DNA of 6,543 nt, taken from the NCBI GenBank assembly GCA_018304445.1, contig JAGVWD010000030.1:1-6543 (forward strand), written 5' to 3'. The stretch comes from Candidatus Iainarchaeum sp. (lineage in GTDB: Archaea; Iainarchaeota; Iainarchaeia; Iainarchaeales; JAXPJC01). Numbering within the stretch: the first letter of the stretch is position 1; every line of letters begins with the position of its first letter. Shown in pieces: positions 4,609 through 6,543 of the stretch. Below the pieces are notes generated by a model. It was not told the origin of the DNA. It did not search any database and saw only the letters and a program-made list of their open reading frames with translations. The translations under genes were made by a program, and so were the position numbers.

Positions 4609-5940
4609 TTATTTGTTGATTATTTTATAAATGGGATAGCCGAGCGCAACAACAACCAGTCCGAAAATTATTATCGGAATGTCATAGCCAAGGATGTGCA
4701 CAACCTCAATGAACTGGAAGAGCATGAGGAAGCAGAAGAGCGCTCCCAAAAAGGAGAGCACAGGGAATTTTCCAATGCTGATTGGCGCTTTAAAGGTGCG
4801 CTTTGCATTGGGCTTGGAATAGCGGAGCAGGACAACCGCGGCATTCACTGAGAGGAATACAACAAAAACCCCGAAATCAGTAATGGAAGCAACAACGCCG
4901 ATTTTTCCAAGGAGCGTGAAAAGCATTGCAAAAACAGCGCTCAATGCTATTGCAATATGCGGAGTTTTTCTTCCATCATGGACCTTTGCAAGCCATTTTG
5001 GAAGCGAGCTTTCGGAAGCCATCCCATAGAGCATGCGGCTTGTTACTATGAGGAGAATCAGGACTGTGTTCGCTGTTGCAAAGAGAGCCATTACCGCAAG
5101 TAGGAAGTAAGCGGAACCCCCGAATGATTTTTCAGCAACTGTTGCAAGGGGCGCCTTGCTCTGCGAAAGCTCATTCCAGGGAACTGCGCTTACCGCCGCA
5201 ATGGAAACAAGGATGTAAATTACTGTGCTTATGGCAAGCGCAATCAGCAGGGCTTTGGGAATTGTTTTCTTTGCGTTTTTAGTTTCCTCGGACATGTTTG
5301 CCATCTCCTCAAAGCCGAGGTATGCGAAAAATATTATTGCCGTTGCGGCAAGAATTGTGGAGAAGAACTCAGGGCTGAAGGGAAGCGCATTCCCGGGAAC
5401 TTCCAAATAATTCACATTGCCGAAAAATGAAACCCCCAATGCGATGATTATGAGCAGGCCGAGCATTTCAACCGCAGTTGCAACAATATTGAATTTTGCG
5501 GATTCCTTTATGCCCCAGAAATTCAGGAGGGAAAGGGCGGCGATCAGCGCGAGCGCATTCAGGATTTGGGGGGTTCCAAAAATAGCCTGAAAATAACCCC
5601 CAAAGCCAAGCGCGACTGTGGAAACTGAAACAATCCCTGTAACAATTCCGACCCAGCCAATAATGAATGCAAGGGACTTGCGCCTTGTGGCTTCCTTCAC
5701 ATAAATAAATTCAGCCGCCTCCTTTGAAAACATTCCCGAAAGCTCCGCATAGCTGAATGCTGTAAAGCTTGCTATTATTGCCGCTACAACAAATGAAAGC
5801 CAGATTGCATTGCCTGCAATTCCTGCAGCGTGCCCTATAAGCGCATAAATTCCTGCGCCCAGAATAATGCCTACCCCGTACGCTGTTGCTTCAAACAGGC
5901 CCAATGCCTTCTTCAGCTTTACTTCCTTTTTGAGCTTCAT
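4609..5940 (-). CDS. APC-superfamily amino-acid permease (12 predicted membrane helices)
   Basis: 443 residues with about twelve hydrophobic spans (near 18-36, 47-66, 88-112, 128-145, 150-172, 192-212, 230-252, 276-300, 328-345, 350-372, 392-412 and 420-440), the standard APC layout. Helix 1 carries the signature GAGIYALIG (28-36), where the family binds the substrate backbone. FFAYLGFEEMANMSEETKN (204-222) followed by KKTIPKAL matches helix 6 and the loop after it in cationic amino-acid transporters and the archaeal ApcT group. Expected role: proton-coupled or exchange uptake of amino acids across the cell membrane; the substrate cannot be assigned. It begins 6 bases after the stop of the two-helix membrane protein, so the two form one transcript. 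A small-genome archaeon relying on imported amino acids would fit, but that is inference. Confidence 0.92.
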   Translation of the reverse strand: MKLKKEVKLKKALGLFEATAYGVGIILGAGIYALIGHAAGIAGNAIWLSFVVAAIIASFTAFSYAELSGMFSKEAAEFIYVKEATRRKSLAFIIGWVGIVTGIVSVSTVALGFGGYFQAIFGTPQILNALALIAALSLLNFWGIKESAKFNIVATAVEMLGLLIIIALGVSFFGNVNYLEVPGNALPFSPEFFSTILAATAIIFFAYLGFEEMANMSEETKNAKKTIPKALLIALAISTVIYILVSIAAVSAVPWNELSQSKAPLATVAEKSFGGSAYFLLAVMALFATANTVLILLIVTSRMLYGMASESSLPKWLAKVHDGRKTPHIAIALSAVFAMLFTLLGKIGVVASITDFGVFVVFLSVNAAVVLLRYSKPNAKRTFKAPISIGKFPVLSFLGALFCFLMLFQFIEVVHILGYDIPIIIFGLVVVALGYPIYKIINK

Positions 5941-5946
5941 TCAGAA

Positions 5947-6309
5947 TCAGCGCCTTTTCTTTTTTCTGCTCTTTTTAACCGCACTTTTTATCCCCGAGCG
6001 CTTCTGCTTCAGGAGCTCAGTGAAATGCGCTATGCGGTTGTATGTGTAGATTATTGCAACAACAAGCACCGCAAAGCCCGCGTACTCCAGGACATTCGGG
6101 ATTCCCTTCGGGAGCAGGTTTATTTCAGGGTCAAAATAGACTATTATTGCCGCAACCAGGACAAAAACAAGCGCCAGTTCAACGGCAACAAGAAGCACAA
6201 CGCTTTTGTCCTCTTTCACATGGCGCAGCTTTGATTTTGCATCCTCAATCGCATATTCCGTCCCCTTTGCGCCAAGGGATTCCTTAAGCGCCCTTAATTT
6301 CCTTCCCAT
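5947..6309 (-). CDS. Small two-helix membrane protein of unknown function
   Basis: 120 residues; no family recognised. A basic, soluble N-terminus (1-35) precedes two hydrophobic helices, about 36-59 (VVLLVAVELALVFVLVAAII) and 73-92 (VLEYAGFAVLVVAIIYTY), joined by a short loop with FDPEINLLPKGIP. The tail is strongly basic (KSAVKKSRKKKRR at the end), so by the positive-inside rule both ends should face the cytoplasm, where the tail could bind RNA, DNA or lipid head groups. It is the first gene of the operon with the permease, 6 bases away, suggesting an accessory or stability role for the transporter, though this is only context. Start ATG 6309 is supported by a TATA box about 25 bases upstream, giving a leaderless transcript. 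Confidence 0.75.
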   Translation of the reverse strand: MGRKLRALKESLGAKGTEYAIEDAKSKLRHVKEDKSVVLLVAVELALVFVLVAAIIVYFDPEINLLPKGIPNVLEYAGFAVLVVAIIYTYNRIAHFTELLKQKRSGIKSAVKKSRKKKRR

Positions 6310-6329
6310 GCTCTAAATAAATCAACTAA

Positions 6330-6337
6330 CTTATAAA
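6330..6337 (-). promoter_or_regulatory. TATA box of the membrane-protein/permease operon
   Basis: The minus strand reads TTTATAAG, centred about 25 bases before ATG 6309, predicting a leaderless transcript. The first ATTTTGGT-type element begins 3 bases further upstream, over the expected TFB recognition site. Confidence 0.6.
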
Positions 6338-6339
6338 TA

Positions 6340-6361
6340 AAGATTTTGGTAAGATTTTGGT
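6340..6361 (+). repeat. Tandem 11-base repeat, candidate operator
   Basis: AAGATTTTGGT is repeated exactly twice in tandem (6340-6350 and 6351-6361). An inverted copy of its core, ACCAAAAT, lies at 6395-6402 just before the rightward TATA box. The 11-base period places both copies on the same face of the helix. Bound here, a regulator would cover the upstream promoter element of the membrane-protein operon, and at 6395-6402 that of the rightward transcript. Confidence 0.5.
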
Positions 6362-6373
6362 TTATTTTTGAGC

Positions 6374-6396
6374 TTTGTACTATTCAGAATTTGTAC
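6374..6396 (+). repeat. Short direct repeat TTTGTAC in the divergent control region
   Basis: TTTGTAC occurs at 6374-6380 and 6390-6396, with a 9-base gap. The second copy overlaps the inverted ACCAAAAT element. It may be part of a regulator site; a repeat this short in A/T-rich DNA may be chance. Confidence 0.25.
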
Positions 6397-6425
6397 CAAA
6401 ATGCCTTTATAAAGCCTCAAAGGCT
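6395..6425 (+). promoter_or_regulatory. Rightward promoter with overlapping inverted repeats
   Basis: TTTATAAA at 6406-6413 is a good TATA box, predicting a start near 6435. The inverted element ACCAAAAT (6395-6402) covers the upstream recognition site. GCCTTT (6403-6408) and AAAGGC (6419-6424) form an inverted repeat around the box, and AGCCT-CAA-AGGCT (6413-6425) forms a tight palindrome between box and start. These could be operator sites. Confidence 0.55.
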
Positions 6426-6439
6426 AATTAATATAATAA

Positions 6440-6543
6440 CTTCCCAAACACAAGGCCTGGGCGCATGCTCAGGTTTTGTGCACCCTCACAAAAGAATGAT
6501 GTTTGAGAAGAAAGGCCCCGAAGCCTTTCTTCCATCCTATTTT
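6440..6543 (+). ncRNA. Strongly structured transcript start: small RNA or leader
   Basis: Downstream of the rightward promoter three hairpins are visible. A: 6449-6462 pairs with 6467-6480, 14 bp with loop GCAU and three G-U pairs. B: TTTTGTG (6474-6480) pairs with CACAAAA (6487-6493), 7 bp, sharing its 5' arm with A, so A and B exclude each other. C: GAAGAAAGGC (6507-6516) pairs perfectly with GCCTTTCTTC (6523-6532), 10 bp with a 6-base loop, followed by CATCCTATTTT at the window edge. The G-U pairs would be A-C mismatches on the other strand, so the plus-strand RNA is the folding one. It may be a small RNA ending after C, or a switching leader. I could not match it to tRNA, rRNA, SRP, RNase P or a C/D-box RNA. 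Confidence 0.4.
6496..6543 (+). CDS. Possible start of a gene running off the right edge
   Basis: Two adjacent ATG codons (6496 and 6499) open a frame of 16 codons to the edge, reading MMFEKKGPEAFLPSYF. The frame is also open upstream to beyond the predicted transcript start, so it is not delimited. There is no ribosome-binding site, and the same bases form a perfect 10-bp hairpin, which argues for RNA or a terminator. If real, the transcript would have a structured leader of about 60 bases containing a 13-codon frame (6465-6506) that overlaps this start in another frame. Confidence 0.3.
   Translation, partial: MMFEKKGPEAFLPSYF

Noticed and set aside
5830..6287. Plus-strand open frames opposite the permease start and two-helix protein
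   Set aside because: Antisense to supported genes, with low-complexity composition and no promoter in that orientation.
6496..6502. C box of a C/D-box guide RNA (ATGATGT)
   Set aside because: It has one mismatch to RTGATGA and no CTGA D box at a proper distance before the window ends.
6440..6543. SRP RNA, RNase P RNA, tRNA or start of 16S rRNA
   Set aside because: None of the conserved sequences I know for these RNAs is present, and hairpins A and B compete instead of forming a fixed multi-helix core.

Overview
The window looks archaeal. The first gene is the archaeal/eukaryotic Kae1 form of the t6A enzyme. TATA-like boxes lie about 25 bases before the likely transcript starts, two operons look leaderless, and other starts use short GGAGG or GGTGA ribosome-binding sites. 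Genes are small and tightly packed and use all three stop codons normally. The tight packing and the bacterial-type CoA genes would fit a small-genome (DPANN-like) archaeon, but this placement is an inference and no marker here fixes the lineage.

Layout, left to right. (1) Positions 1-584, plus strand: 3' part of kae1. (2) Positions 586-2837, minus strand, convergent with kae1 across a single base: an operon of a four-CBS-domain protein with a C-terminal ribosome-hibernation (HPF/RaiA-like) domain, then coaE, then coaD. The last two encode the final two steps of coenzyme A synthesis, and both are of the bacterial type. (3) Positions 2969-3223, minus: an 84-residue basic protein of unknown function with its own promoter. 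(4) Positions 3292-3936, minus: a stand-alone Cas4/Dna2-like iron-sulfur nuclease with no other cas gene or CRISPR array in view. (5) Positions 4088-4589, plus: a ribbon-helix-helix antitoxin and RelE/ParE-superfamily toxin pair, bracketed by a perfect 15-base direct repeat (3977-3991 and 4593-4607). (6) Positions 4609-6309, minus: a two-gene operon of a 120-residue two-helix membrane protein and a 12-helix APC-family amino-acid transporter. (7) Positions 6310-6543: a 234-base divergent control region with repeated ATTTTGGT elements, a second promoter pointing right, and a transcript start that can fold into strong, partly exclusive hairpins. It may be a small RNA or a leader before a gene that runs off the window.

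How the parts may work together. The CBS domains probably sense adenine nucleotides and could control the hibernation domain on the ribosome; co-transcription with coaE and coaD would tie this to ATP-consuming cofactor synthesis. The toxin-antitoxin pair looks like a discrete inserted cassette. The Cas4-like nuclease and the small basic protein are separate units of unknown pathway. No stretch longer than 300 bases lacks a gene.
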